DNA of 64,000 nt, from assembly GCA_951812925.1 (NCBI GenBank), contig OX638368.1, positions 157,466,492-157,530,491 of the forward strand, written 5' to 3'. Below, piece after piece: positions 12,289 through 23,355 of this stretch. Origin of the DNA: Calliopum simillimum. Lineage: Eukaryota; Arthropoda; Insecta; Diptera; Lauxaniidae. Each line of letters starts with the position of its first letter. Within the stretch, counting starts at the first letter, position 1. The notes under the pieces were generated by a model. The model was not told where the DNA came from, did no database searches, and saw only the letters and a list, made by a program, of their open reading frames with translations. The position numbers and the translations under genes were made by a program.

Positions 12289-13079
12289 TATAAAGAAAGT
12301 GTATTTGGAACGAAAAATATAAGCAAAAACAAAAATTTGATTGGAGAATATGTTAGAAATTAACACACTTCAGTGAGTTGCAGTGAGTTACTGGAGAATA
12401 TAAGTACGTAAAGATAGAAAATATATCACGTCGTTCTTCCTTCGAATATATTTTTGGGAAAAAATATTTTGAGCTAATAAAATGCTGGACCTCACAATTT
12501 CCGAATTTAACTGAAAATTAATAGTTTGTATGTAAACCATAATATAAGCTATGTATTAGATTTAGAATTTCTGATTTAAATACTTTCAAAGACATAGAAA
12601 AAATGTAGACAAAATCAATGAAAAAATATTTTCAATTACGATACTTTAAATTTAAGAGATGTTAACTCAACTTGCAGCAGGATCGTTTCAAAATCATGCA
12701 TGTTTTCGAGTATTTCTGATCACGAATTTTATTCAGTGCCAAAAAATACGTAAGAACAAATAGATCAAAAGTTAATTTTTTTCTTTCTGTTAATTTTGCA
12801 ATTCTTATATTAACATAACTTGGAAACTTTTGCAGTTATATAATTAGATCCAAAGTTTATTTAAATAATAAACATCAGTTTCACATATTTTTGTTGAATT
12901 CGAAATTAGTAAAGTCCAAAACTATATCTTTCTAGGTTGGCTTAGTACACAATTTGATTTATAAGTTGTATTATCTTATTTGTTTTTCAGTGTACTAGTG
13001 TTTAGAAAATTTTCAATAATTTAAAGTAGAAATTATGCAATAAATTAGTTTTCTACGTTGTTTTTTTTTTTTTTTTTGC
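12289..13079. other. AT-rich sequence downstream of the PAQR gene
   Basis: No ORF of interest and no repeat structure were seen apart from a T-run of about 17 at 13062-13078. Confidence 0.45.
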
Positions 13080-13080
13080 T

Positions 13081-13090
13081 TTTATTTATT
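13081..13090 (-). terminator. Candidate poly(A) signal of the PAQR gene
   Basis: Read on the minus strand this is AAATAAATAAA, the first canonical AATAAA downstream of the PAQR stop codon (about 450 nt). It is followed on that strand by an A-run. The assignment rests on position only. Confidence 0.35.
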
Positions 13091-13541
13091 TGGTTCAAGA
13101 AATATATTACGAGTATATTCGAAGTTATATTTAGGTAGGTATATTAAAGTCGTAACTTTAAAGTATAGAATTCTGGGTAACAAGTTACGTATAGGAGCAA
13201 TAAAAATAAACATTTAGATATAGTTATTTTGTTTTTATCATTAATTTGTAGCTTGTTTTTACGTGTTTTTGTTGTGTTCTGTAAAATTTAGTGTTTTTTT
13301 TTTAAGTTTTTATAATTCATCACATTCGCATTGATGTGATTTAACAAAGCAGTTGTATTTCATTGCCAGTTCGTCGTCATTAACATCGTTTAACATTAGA
13401 ATATAAATATATGGCTTATCTGTTGTTAACTCTAAACATAATACTCGTAAAATAGAACTGCACTATTTTCTAAAAGTTAAAATTCATTATAAAACAAATA
13501 AATTTACTATAGTAGCTGAGTACGCTGGTATGATTGAAGGG

Positions 13542-13649
13542 TCATAGTTCTATATTTGCACTTAAAGTTGTTTCTAATGTATCGTTCGTGACAGTTGTAA
13601 ATGTTTCACAGGTTGCTGCCGACATCCATTCAAAGTCCTTGATAGTGGC
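13542..13649 (-). CDS. PAQR4: PAQR4-like receptor, last coding exon
   Basis: The acceptor (TTTTTAAG|GCC) is in phase 0 with the donor of the 15.8-kb exon. The exon encodes 35 residues starting ATIKDFEWMS and ends in TGA. The segment lines up with the short cytoplasmic or luminal C-terminus after the last membrane helix of human PAQR4 (as I recall it, a VPDLLW-type segment). The remaining residues are Thr-rich and polar, and probably lineage-specific. Its short size and lack of hydrophobicity fit a tail after TM7. The 3' UTR should continue to about 13080. Confidence 0.75.
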   Translation of the reverse strand, partial: ATIKDFEWMSAATCETFTTVTNDTLETTLSANIEL

Positions 13650-14003
13650 CTTAAAAACCAAAAAAATAAAAAACACAGTTTTATTGTTGTTTTGCTTTAT
13701 GGTAGTTTTAATATAAATATGGTATACATAAAATAATAGTAAATCAACTTCGATGACCAGCATTCTTATAATTTTATAAATCAATCATTATAGTATACCT
13801 CAAAAACGGAGGAATAGCTAGAACCAAAAGCATAAAAAATTATCTTTAAAATGGTGTAAATTGGACAATTTATCGTAATATCTGCAAAAAGCTATAGCCA
13901 TTTCAAAATAACTTTTCATTTAATCGCGCCCAACATGTCGTATGAGTAACATTCAATTAATTTGGCAAATAAATTTTCTTATAAACACTTTTCTCCACTT
14001 TGA
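13650..14003. other. PAQR intron sequence, no feature
   Basis: This AT-rich intronic DNA lies between the last coding exon and the hAT MITE at 14012. Nothing else was recognised. Confidence 0.4.
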
Positions 14004-14011
14004 GTTACTAT

Positions 14012-14632
14012 TAGGGGTCTGCACAAGACGTCTTGTTTGCGTTTTAAGACATTTCGTTTCAAGATACGTTATATTTTGTACCCGTTTTTTATTTATCAAA
14101 TGCTCTAGTTCAGTGTCGTGAGTAAATGTCTTGACAGAACTAGAATTTGAAAGAAAATAAACAAATACTGTGCGTATTTGTCTTGTTTGATTTGTTTCAG
14201 TTATTTTAGTTGCATACTGTAGTAGTAGTGTACAGTACTAAATGCTAATGGTGTGATAAGAGTAGTTTATCGCTCTCTTCTTGTGCCTCTTCTTTGTTTA
14301 CTCTCTCTCTCTCTGTCGCAAAAATGTATGAATGCTACTACAATTCTGCAAGTGTTACAATATCATAAATTTTATTGTGGTTTCTCTACTCGCACATTTT
14401 ACAGTGACCTGAAGTATTTGTTTTTATAAAATAGAGTACACTGATGTATTTTTTAGAATCAAGTTTATTTTTCACACTGATAAAACAAGACAATGTACAT
14501 AGTGTCAAAATGAAATCAGTGTACACGATGATTTGAGTCTTGAATTTTTTGGATCAAATGCATCAGTTCAATGAAAAATGTTGGTGTAAAAAAAAGTACA
14601 CTTTATTTCAAGATGTCTTGTGCAGACCCCTA
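14012..14632. mobile_element. Non-autonomous hAT element (621 bp)
   Basis: The terminal inverted repeats are TAGGGGTCTGCACAAGACGT then CTTG and its near-perfect complement (CAAGATGTCTTGTGCAGACCCCTA split at the right end). It is flanked by identical 8-bp duplications GTTACTAT at 14004-14011 and 14633-14640. The 8-bp length and fit to nTnnnnAn are the hAT signature. The interior has a CT-dinucleotide run at about 14300-14317 and no transposase. Confidence 0.88.
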
Positions 14633-14765
14633 GTTACTATCGAGGAATCGATTCGAGCACAGCGTTCTTAATGCTTCTGCTGGAATGTTGTCGTACTTGC
14701 TTTAGTTCGTTTTTTCGCAAAGTTTTAGAGATCCCTTTTGTTTTGTAAACGTGTCTCGCAATTTA

Positions 14766-15585
14766 TAGTCCAGGCAAATTAGCATTTGAAATAACAATAA
14801 TTAGGGCAAAGCTGAAAATCGGTACAGGCCATAGATACACCATTAAAAGAAAACTGTCAAAAGTCTCCATTGATCCCATGTGAGCTAAAAAAGTTATTCA
14901 AGGTCAAAAGTCGCAAAAAATAGTTTCTTGGAAATATCTCGCCAGCGGTAACCTCTAGAGAAAAATGTTCGTCCGCAATTTTATAGCTAACTAAATTTCC
15001 TATAAAAATGGTCCGCGAATCAATTAAATTTAATTAACTCATGAACGGTGAGTCACACTTAAAAAGTGAAAATACTGTTTAAAGGGAATTGCTTGCTTTA
15101 CAAAATGCATGTTGTTTTTCTTTCGTGTGAGTAATAGTTTAGCAGATATTTTTTGACAGTCCCAAAATTTAGAAAACAACAGTTTTTGCAAAATATCTCG
15201 GAAAGGATGTGCTCTAGGAAAAATGTTTTTCATCCATTTTGTAGTACATGCAATTCCCTATGGCGTTTCCTACGATCAATTTTTATGACCGATTTACCGT
15301 TCATGAGATATAGCGATTTGAAAATCATTCGAAAATCAAATTTCAAATTATTTTACAATGCACACTCGTATGCCGCAAGGTCTTTGCTTTTGAATTAAGT
15401 CGAAAAGAAGTAAGATTAAATCAATAATTTTTAAAATGACTAAGTGGCAACCCTAAAAACTTTTAATAGATTTTTATAAGCTTTATCTAAGCGTTTTAAA
15501 ACTAAAATTTCTTTTTGTTTTTAAAGTATATGGATTAAGCCAATATACAAATTATATCAATGTTTATGCTAATTTGCCTGGGCTA
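14766..15585. repeat. Foldback MITE with GTCCAGGCAAATTAGCAT ends
   Basis: The termini TA|GTCCAGGCAAATTAGCAT and ATGCTAATTTGCCTGGGC|TA are inverted, and each abuts TA. The interior has the shared phrases AATATCTCGCCAGCGGTAAC and ATATCTCGGAAAGGATG, plus GAACGGTGAGTCACAC / TTACCGTTCATGAGATAT as inner inverted parts. The terminus family is the same as the 10.1-kb palindrome. The open frames inside are compositional. Confidence 0.7.
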
Positions 15586-15812
15586 TTATACAAGTTATTT
15601 ACCATACCATCCACTGATCAAAAATTTGGCGCAACTAATTGAGTGTCATGTCCACTTTTTAAAAATAAGTTTCACTTGTATGTACTAAGTTCCATGCGCT
15701 AAACTCGTTTTTTACTTAACTTTTCATGAATTTTTCGATTTTGTCAATTTCTTTGGATTTAATCAAAATAATCATATCCGTAGGTATATGTTTTGTTTTA
15801 AAAGTTCCTTAC

Positions 15813-15953
15813 CTTATGCATTGAGTACACAGCGACCACCACCAGCACATGCATTATGTTGTGAGAGTTTAAATAGAAATCCACTAAACCAGGGAACCAT
15901 TTTTCTGGTATACGCATAGCACCAATAGCGCCACCCACAATGGAAACACCATC
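15813..15953 (-). CDS. PAQR4: PAQR4-like receptor, penultimate coding exon
   Basis: The acceptor TTCCTTTAG|GAT and donor CATAAG|GTAAGG bound 141 nt (47 codons, phase 0 both sides). The peptide contains GAMRIPEKWFPG then DFYLNSHNIMHVL and a hydrophobic VVVAVYSMH. The RxPExxxPGxxDxxxxSHxxxHxL signature is the best-conserved segment of the PAQR family (loop 3 to TM7). Its two histidines, spaced HxxxH, are metal ligands in solved adiponectin receptors. The NSHxIMH form favours the PAQR4 branch over AdipoR or PAQR3. This exon alone makes the family call firm. Confidence 0.88.
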
Positions 15954-16495
15954 CTAAAGGAAATGGGAGTAAGATGTTGTATTTTGAGATTACATTGGTT
16001 TTGAATTTTGTGTATTTCTCTATACTTTTTTATACTAAAAGCTGTGTTGACAATCGTTTAATTTAATACATTTGAGCATCTATAGAAAATGTTTATGATA
16101 TTTATGTCAAAATATGGAGTGATAGATATGAGTGGTGATCTGGCAAAACCATACTTTATTTGCCAGAGTTCAAAGTAGAGTTTTTGGTTCTACTAGCGGA
16201 ATAAATAAACGACAAAATTCTGTAGGAAATGATATCAAAATTCTAAAGATAAAATAAATAGTTGAGATGAAAGTTGAGGAATTGCTTAAAAGTGGGTGTG
16301 GCACTCTTTGGATTCCCTTCATTTTTTGTTTAAATTAAGATTAAATTTAAAATTAAGGTCAGTGCCACTCCTCCCAGTGGGTAGCTACAAAGTAGAAACT
16401 TAGTTAATTTTTCATTTCATGCGAATGTGCATCAATGTCTTTCATTAAAATGCTTCAATCTGTTTTAGAGAAAAAGCTCTGGCACAGATAAACTA
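15954..16495. other. PAQR intron, no feature seen
   Basis: Unremarkable intronic DNA between the 15.8-kb exon and a foldback MITE. No ORF or repeat structure was found. Confidence 0.4.
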
Positions 16496-17000
16496 ATGAC
16501 TAATTCAGGGTCGCTGATTCCGAATCTTGCAACCGTCTGAGATACGAGCCATCCTTGATTTAAAGTGCAGAAAACGCCATTTTCAGACATATGGTGTACA
16601 TCCAGGAAGTAATATAGTTTACTTTTGTCAGCGGCATTGAATAGCCCTGATTTTCTTCTTTAAACTGTATTTTTATTTTTTCCATTCGATCATTACTTTT
16701 CGAAATATCATCCATTCAAGTAAAGGCATGGCAACTCCCTGTAAAGGACTATATTTAATTTGTATACCTTTATCTCAGTATATGATATCTTGGAAAGTAA
16801 TGATCCAATTGGAAAAATTATAGTTTAAAGAAGAAGGTCAGGGCTATTCAATGCCACTAACAAAAGTGATCTACAATATTTCTTGAATTTTCCTCAAATG
16901 ACTGAAAATAACGTTTTCTGCACTTTAAATCTAGGATAACTTGGATCTCAGAACTGAAAGGGAGAAAGGGATTCGGAATCAGCAACCCTGAGTTAGTCAA
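16496..17000. repeat. Foldback MITE with GACTAATTCAGGGTCGCTGA ends
   Basis: The left end ATGACTAATTCAGGGTCGCT then GATTCCGAAT is complementary to the right end ATTCGGAATCAGCAACCCTG then AGTTAGTCAA. The arms of about 200 bp continue through GGCATTGAATAGCCCTGA. A partial relative of the right half lies at about 47810-47965 (CTGAAAATAACGTTT, AAGTATCTTAAAAAGCAATGATCC). Confidence 0.75.
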
Positions 17001-17176
17001 TAAAAGTTGTTGAGATCAAATTCAAATTTTTTTGTTGCACAATGTGCAAATGAACTGTTTTAATTCGAAGTGAATCCGTTTACGCTCGGGTTTCACATGA
17101 CCAAGTTTTTCCTAAAGAGAATTGGAATTTCGCAGGAAAGATTTCCGCCTTGAACTCATAAAAGGGCTGAGTAGGT

Positions 17177-18283
17177 ATGTATTTAACAATTTTTAAAATA
17201 TTATGGCCCCAAACAGATCCATCAGCTAAAATTCTCCATCATCTGCTCACCAAAATCTGTAGCGAAGTGCGTTTGCCAGAAGATTGGCTACATGGCATGT
17301 TAGTCAAACTGCCGAAAAAAGGTGACATAAGCAAGTACCGAAACTATAGAGGCATTACCATGCTCTCAGTACCATCAAAAGTATTGACGAAAGTGCTTCT
17401 AAACAGGGTAAACGAAAAACTTGATTCGGCCATTCGAAAGCAGCAAGCAGGATTGCGGCGAAACCGATCATGCGTAGATCAAATCAACACCCTCAGAATA
17501 ATTGTCGAACGTGCTGCACTTCAACTTGTCTTTGTAGACTATAGCACTGCCTTCGACAGTGTCTCCCGAGAAAACATCTGGGTTTCACTGCAACGAAGAG
17601 GTATTGCCGCAAAGGCCATAAACTTAGAACGTGCACAATATGAAGGCTTTAAATGCAGTGTGTTACACAACGGGTTGTTGTCACCGACATTTACCACTAA
17701 CTCAGGCGTACGGCAGGGGTGTCTACTATCACCATCACTCTTTCTCATCGTTCTTGATAATATCCTAGATAAGGCTCTTAATAAGGCCAAAAGGGGTATC
17801 CAATGGAACTTTACCCAACATCTGGAAGATCTCGACTACGCTGACGACATCTGCCTCTTATCGTCCAAACATTCAGATATGCAAAGCAAAATTGAAAACC
17901 TTGTCTTGGAATCACAAAAGCCCGGCCTAAAAATCAACGTATCCAAGAATAAAAGCATGAAGTTAAACGCAAACAGGAATGACATCACGTTTAGAGTTGG
18001 CAGTGATGACATCGAAAACGTCGATAGCTTCACGTATTTAGGCAGCATTATCTCCATGGATGGTGGAGCAAAAGAGGATATCAACTCAAGAATAGCAAAA
18101 GCAAAAGCAAAAGGCGCGTTTGCTCAACTGAACAAAGTATGGTCTTCATCCGTTATATCCACTACAACGAGAGTGCGCAATTTTGATTCGAATGTGAAAT
18201 CGGCTTGTTATATGGGTGCGAAACATGGCTTGTTACTGAACAACTAACGAACAAGCTGCAAGTATTCGTCAACAAATTCTTAA
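17177..18283 (+). pseudogene. LINE reverse transcriptase relic (5' part)
   Basis: The open frame 17177..18247 encodes the palm and thumb of a non-LTR reverse transcriptase. In order it has a PEDWLHGMLVKLPKKGD-type entry segment, GITMLSVPSKVLTK, QAGLRRNRSCVDQI, the motif-A box FVDYSTAFDS (about residues 119-128), GVRQGCLLSPSLF (from residue 177) and LDYADDICLLSS with the catalytic YADD at about 221-224. Endonuclease and N-terminal parts are absent, so the ATG is not a true start but a 5' truncation point. After 18247 the frame shifts, yet TNKLQVFVNKFL-like coding continues to the insertion at 18284. Organisation and C-terminus resemble RTE-like LINEs; the clade is my inference. It lies in a PAQR intron on the opposite strand and is inactive. 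Confidence 0.9.
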
Positions 18284-19258
18284 GGGGAGATATACACCTA
18301 GACGTTTGAAAAAAATCTATATTATTTTTTTCGCATTTTTTTTAAGTTTGACATCAACACCTGGTGAAAACGGCAAGGTAATATCTTGATAAATAAGCGA
18401 GTTACAGCCGAAAACGTAAGCGGTTTTTTTTTTGCTGTTTTTCTGGCAGCATGCATGTTCAATAATGGTATCACCTCACTACTCTAAGTTGTAAACATGT
18501 TAGGAATATCGGTTGGGTCAGGAGCGCACTTATTCGCTACGCAAGAAGATGAAACTCGCATAGCGAAAGCCGAGCTACAAGCGCAGGAACAGACAAAAGA
18601 AAGTCGAATACGGTGCCGACAACAAAATTTAGAAGCCATGAGCATTCCGTCGACCGTAGACGACCTACACTTAGGCCTGGTATTAATAATTCCATGTAAG
18701 TTGACAAACTTTATCATTTATTCATTCCTAAATTTTCAAACGCGTTTTTCTCGAAACCACGTTTTTCAACTCGGTACCCAAAATTTCTCCAAAACCGATG
18801 AACCGATTGCCTTGAAACTGGTTGTGCTTTATTCTATACACTATTTTCAAGTAGATGTCATTGGATTTTTTTTTCCTTACTTAGTTTTTTTTTATAAACA
18901 AAATAATTATTAATTTTTGGCCCAAAAATCATTACTTATGTTCAAATGTTCGCCATTTTGTCATAAATCGGCTATGACAACTACTAAATTATAGTATTTT
19001 TTTTAATAATCTTTCTGGTTTTTTGCTTTCAGATGATTTTTCAAGAAACGCCAGTGGGTACCGTGTATGAAGATTTTTTCACGGCGCTTCAAGGAACATG
19101 CGAAAAGTTTTCGATTTTCTAATAAACAAAAATTTAACATATACTTATATGTGTATACTTTCATTTGGTATAAACTCCGATCCGAAATTTAATATAGTTT
19201 TCTTACAAAAAAATCTCAAAAATGACATTTTTTTGGCCTTCAAGGTGTATGTCTCCTC
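18284..19258. mobile_element. TTAA-flanked TIR element inserted in the LINE
   Basis: The left end TTAA|GGGGAGATATACACCT is inverted at the right end (AGGTGTATGTCTCCTCC|TAA), with TTAA at 18280-18283 and the diverged CTAA at 19259-19262. LINE coding sequence resumes after it, showing insertion. The superfamily could be piggyBac or Kolobok by the TTAA rule, but TA is not excluded. Confidence 0.65.
18497..18703 (+). pseudogene. Coding fragment inside the TTAA element
   Basis: The open frame starting at 18497 begins MLGISVGSGAHLFATQEDE. It continues as a basic, Gln/Arg-rich helix (KESRIRCRQQNLEAMSIPST) and ends in an LxLGPGI-like phrase after a short acidic linker if one frame change is allowed. 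Base composition is clearly less AT-biased than the surroundings. It looks like the C-terminal piece of a transposon protein; I recall similar charged tails ending in YGPGI/YGAGI in transposase-like ORFs, but I cannot name the family. Downstream codons of the open frame to 18913 are AT-rich and probably not coding. Confidence 0.4.
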
Positions 19259-19262
19259 CTAA

Positions 19263-19645
19263 GGCGTATACTAAAGATTTGGTGGCCTCGCACTATATCA
19301 AATGCCGAGCTACATCAAAAATGCAATCAGAGGACTATAGCGAAAAATGCAATCAGAGGACTAAACGAGGTCAAGCTTCGCAAATGGAGATGGATTGGTC
19401 ACACTCTCCGGAAACCACACAGCGAAGTTTGTCGCCAGGCTCTTGAGTGGAATCCACAAGGCAGTAGAGCACGTGGTAGACCCAAAACCAACTGGAAAAG
19501 GTCGCTGGAAAAGGAATTCAAAGGATCGGGAAAGTGGTGGCAAGAGATCAAAGTCATTGCAAGGGATCGCGACGAATGGAGATGTTTCATATTGGCCCTA
19601 TGCTCCTCCTAGGAGTTAAAGGAGCATACATACATACATAAACAG
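19263..19645 (+). pseudogene. LINE 3' part, C-terminus and CATA tail
   Basis: In the frame beginning at 19382 the sequence encodes KWRWIGHTLRKPHSEVCRQA, an EWNPQGSRARGRPKTNWKR segment and a WRCFILALCSS end before the stop at 19610-19612. This W-x-W-I-G-H-x-L-R ... RGRP tail is typical of RTE-like LINE ORF2 C-termini. The element ends in GGAGTTAAAGGAGCATACAT with a short CATA repeat instead of poly(A). It is the continuation of the reverse transcriptase interrupted at 18284. The same terminal sequence occurs inverted at 61098-61167. Confidence 0.85.
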
Positions 19646-21015
19646 ATCAATCATAAATTAAAAAATGCAGAAAGTTTCAAGTTTCTTTTCAAAACGGTTC
19701 TACTCAGGAAGACCATGAAACAGAGTTAAAATATTTTTGAAATTTTTAAGATATCTAAGTATGATACATCAATAACTAATTATCGTGAGCCGACCAAATG
19801 TACTTTTGTTTAATGGAATGGAAAATTTAGCATTGCAAACATAACATTTTCAAAACATTTTAAGGGTTAAAAAGCATGATTGATTAAATGTTTTGAAATC
19901 GATTTAAATCGTATGAGGCATAAAGATGTTGATAAAATTAATTCAGCTTTAAATTTTTTTTTTTATATTTTTCATAATAGCATATTTTTCTAACTACTTA
20001 GTAATTAAGTTTATCGATTTTCAGAAAACTTTTTAGTGCTGTATTTCATATCTTTGCTCTCTGTTAATTTATGTCATCTTTATGAGTTAGGTAACTGCTG
20101 CTTAATTAACTTAAGGCTCCACTATCATAAATATAAATCAAATCCCTTTTTACTTTACTTAGCGGCGTATAAAGGTCAAACTAAGTAACTAGACAGTTTC
20201 GCTTGATGTCTGCTTAGTAGTTTTGTTAGTTCTTTACTTCAACAAAGTTAAATTGTGTCAATGTTTACTCTCCTCACACTTTCTCATTTTTCTTAACTTT
20301 CTTTACATGCAGTATACGCGTTCATACATACATAGTATATACTTATATACTTACATATAATATGCAAAGTTTTTTAAGGTATTTTCTTATTAACGCTTAT
20401 GATTTGGGCAAATTTCTTAGGGTTGACTGGCATTTGGACAAAGGTTGGGTGAATTAAAATTTTTTCATGGAAAACGAAAACAACAGTTTCACTAGTTTCA
20501 AAGAAAATTATTATCATTTACGAAAACCACCTAATAAAGTTTGCAGTGTGGTTCTTGACAAAAAGGCGGCTGGAAAATTTCATTCAAGATAGGAATTCAG
20601 GAAACTGGAAACTCATAGAGAGAAATGAAAGTCATCGCATTCGTTTAAACAATGACCACTTTCGTAAAAAATTTATTTAATCATATGATTGAAGTGATTT
20701 TATGAATTACACAAATTAACATAAAGAAAGCTAATTTTGAGCAGAGTTATTGATCAAATACATATACTGCTTAAAGCCTCAAGCGTAGCATCTAGCGTAT
20801 TCTTATGTTTTTTGTAAAAATAATTATAAATACAACACATTGTGTACTCACAACTTCTAACTATTGAATCGTTGTTAGTTTAAAATTAACGTTTTCGTTA
20901 AAGTTTGTTGCCAATTAAGAAAAAAAGGTTTCAGTTAATATAAAGTAAATGTCATATAATACATACGTATAATTATAACACTAAATATTAAATATTTGAC
21001 ATTAAGTCCCACTAA
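19646..21015. other. PAQR intron, AT-rich
   Basis: No gene, RNA or defined repeat was found. Short tandem CATACATA-like words around 20325-20365 are ordinary microsatellite sequence. Confidence 0.45.
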
Positions 21016-21264
21016 ATGGAACTTAAAATTACTGTAAAGTACGATTTCGTTGGTGTTGGGGAATGGAGCGCATCAATAGCGTTTCTGAAGCGCTCTAAAG
21101 CAGCAGTGAAACGCAACTCTCTCGTATCCAAAAGCGCCGAAATTAACATTGGCATGTCATTGGAAGGAAGCGCTTCGTTGTCGCTCTTTAGATGCGAGAA
21201 GGACGCGCATCGCTATTGCATCTTGGAGATGCGCATCGAAATTTTCTGTTGGAATGTTTCTTAA
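21016..21264 (+). other. GC-rich island with an 82-codon ORF, unassigned
   Basis: The stretch is rich in GCGC and GCGCATC words (for example GAGCGCATCAATAGCG and GATGCGCATCG) against an AT-rich background. It resembles the base composition of the 5040-5250 MITE. The open frame has no recognisable motif. It is probably a repeat fragment. Confidence 0.25.
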
Positions 21265-21439
21265 AATTCTGATTAACCTTATCATTGTATTATTGAAAAT
21301 ATATAACACTTATTGAAACACTTTAAGCGAAAAAGATCTCAAGTAGAAAATCTGGCTTAGACGCACAGTAGGTGAAAAAGGTGAAACAACTCTGTAAATA
21401 GAATTCCGACATTTCAGTACAAGATATTGCTGTCAGGAC

Positions 21440-22055
21440 AGTAACCTTGAAATCTACTATGCAAAGCCTAAATTATTAAAAAAGTACCAGATCGTTCCGA
21501 TGAGTCTATCCATGGCTTAAAAGCGAACCTGAAAGCTATATGAAAGATTCCTGACTTAATTTGACTGTTACGTAATGGACGATGAAACACACGTTAGGCA
21601 GATTTCAAACAGCTACCGGGACACGAATTTTATACCTGTTCGCAAAAAGGGTAGGTGGAGAGCAAAATTAGAGAAAAGAAAATCACAAAATTTCCAAAGC
21701 TGTATATGGTTTTTATGCCATATGCACTTGTGCTCTGAGAAGCAGTTTTTTTTTGTAATACAAGGCACAATAAATTCGAAAATTTATATATCCGAGTGTC
21801 TTGAAAAACGTTTTTTTGCCATTTATTCATATACACTAAGGTACGGTAATATTCTGGCCTGATTTAGCCACCTCTTACTACTCTAAAGCCAACATAGAGT
21901 GGTACAAGAGCAAAATTGGGCATCCACCTAAGTGCTCAGATCTTCGACCGTTTGAGAGATATTGGCGTCTAATGAAATTGGATCTTCAAAGGAATAAAAT
22001 ACTGCAAAAAAATAACAAGATTTCAGAAATAAGTGGAAAAGGCCGTAGCTTTTTT
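21440..22055 (+). pseudogene. Tc1/mariner-type transposase relic
   Basis: Frameshifted coding fragments run in order. MDDETHVRQI (around 21575) is followed by a segment with TINSKIYISECLEKR (about 21765-21815). Next comes FWPDLA with YYSKANIEWYKS, and finally CSDLRPFERYWRLMKLDLQ (to about 22000). WPDLAxxxYS and PxxLRPxExYW are the second and third acidic blocks of a Tc1/mariner DDE/D transposase. Multiple frame changes and stops mean it is dead. A second fragment of the same family is at 24219. Confidence 0.7.
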
Positions 22056-22060
22056 CAGGT

Positions 22061-22303
22061 ATATGGGGATTTCTCCGAAACTTTTACCTATATTTGTCAA
22101 AAGTGTAAGTCGTAATTACTCAAAATATTGTAGTAATGATTTTTTGTGAATATTGGCCCATCCACATACTTGTTAATGTTTGAACAATATGTGCGCGGGC
22201 CAATATTCACAAAAAATCATTACTATTTTGAGTAATTACAACTTACACTTTTGACATTCAAATGTAAGTATAAAGGTTAAAAGTTTCTGAGAAATGCCCA
22301 TAT
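22061..22303. repeat. Foldback MITE (243 bp), about 115-bp arms
   Basis: The left arm ATATGGGGATTTCTCCGAAA then CTTTTACC mirrors the right arm GTTTCTGAGAAATGCCCATAT. The inner arms TCACAAAAAATCATTACTAT and ATAGTAATGATTTTTTGTGA-type sequence pair almost perfectly, with GGGCCAATATTCAC beside the loop. Confidence 0.8.
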
Positions 22304-22672
22304 GGCGCTCATAAAATCAAACGAAATCACTTTTCAACAAAACAAATTTGATTCCGATTTCGAAGAGAATTTTATTTCAGAATATGTTTAATACAAACAT
22401 TTTAAGAACAATTTAAAACTTCAAAATCAACAAAATAACTACATTTTAGCTGTGGTCATAAGCAACTTCAATCATAAAAATTTTCAAAATCGTTTGAAAG
22501 AAAATCTGACGTGTTGAAGGAAAACGACAAAACAAGTGTATTTCGTATTAACGTTCATATAAAACTGTTATTTTGGGTCGAACCGTGATGTCCATTAAAA
22601 CAGATTTATACTCGGATCTTTGCTGTAGATACTTGCAGAATCAATATATCCCTGCACTGCGGACAAATGCGC

Positions 22673-23090
22673 AAACCAAGACCAAGACCATAGCAGTCTT
22701 GGTCTTGGTCCTGTTCTTGCACATTGAGTCTTGGTATTGGTCTTGGTTTTCATATTGAGTCTTGGTCTTGCTCATAAAGTCTCAGTCTCGGTCTTGGTCT
22801 TGTTCTTAAAAAAATGTTCACAGGTATTCAGTATTAAAAATTTTAAAACCATATTTTTCTAAAGCAGTTGGGTTTTTAAGATGCCAACATTCAAATCGAG
22901 AGATGATTTTATCTTCAAAACGGGAGTGAAACAACTTTTAACTATAAATTACCAAGACTGAAAAGCAGACCAAGACCATAGCTGTTTTGGTCTTGGTCTT
23001 GCAAAAATATCAGCGTCTTGGTCTTGGTCTCGCAAATTTACCAAGACCAAGAACAAGACGCAAGACCAAGACTAATTTTGCTCATCACTA
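22673..23090 (+). mobile_element. hAT-like element packed with TCTTGG hexamers
   Basis: The element is bounded by identical 8-bp words AAATGCGC at 22665-22672 and 23091-23098. The right terminus, read inward on the minus strand, is TAGTGATGAGCAAAATTAGT then CTTG, a hAT-like end that is also present at 56366. The left terminus lacks the matching TAGTGATGAG and starts directly in AAACCAAGACCAAG. Inside, runs of TCTTGG and its complement CCAAGA alternate at 22673-22810 and 22970-23075, giving nested hairpins. No transposase is encoded. Confidence 0.65.
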
Positions 23091-23355
23091 AAATGCGCCC
23101 TATATTATTCACACTACTCTCTAGTAACTATAACTAGAAGATATAATTTCTAGAGGAAAAGAAAAGAAATTGATTTCATGCTTAAAAATTCAGTCGACGA
23201 CACATATACACAAAATTTATGTAAAAGCGTCTAAGTACTAAGTGGCATAAAGTGTTGGATATACGTTAGGTTGCAGATGAAAATTGAAAAGGAGCATTTG
23301 AAAAATTCATATAACTTTTTTTTTTATATTTATACACCATTGATTAAATTCTTAC

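Noticed and set aside
17177..17179. ATG of the LINE frame as a true start codon
   Set aside because: The reverse transcriptase homology is already under way within a few codons. This is a 5'-truncated element, not a protein start.
22673..23090. CRISPR-like array from the TCTTGG repeats
   Set aside because: Repeats are hexameric, alternate in orientation and have no regular spacers. This is a eukaryotic transposon interior.
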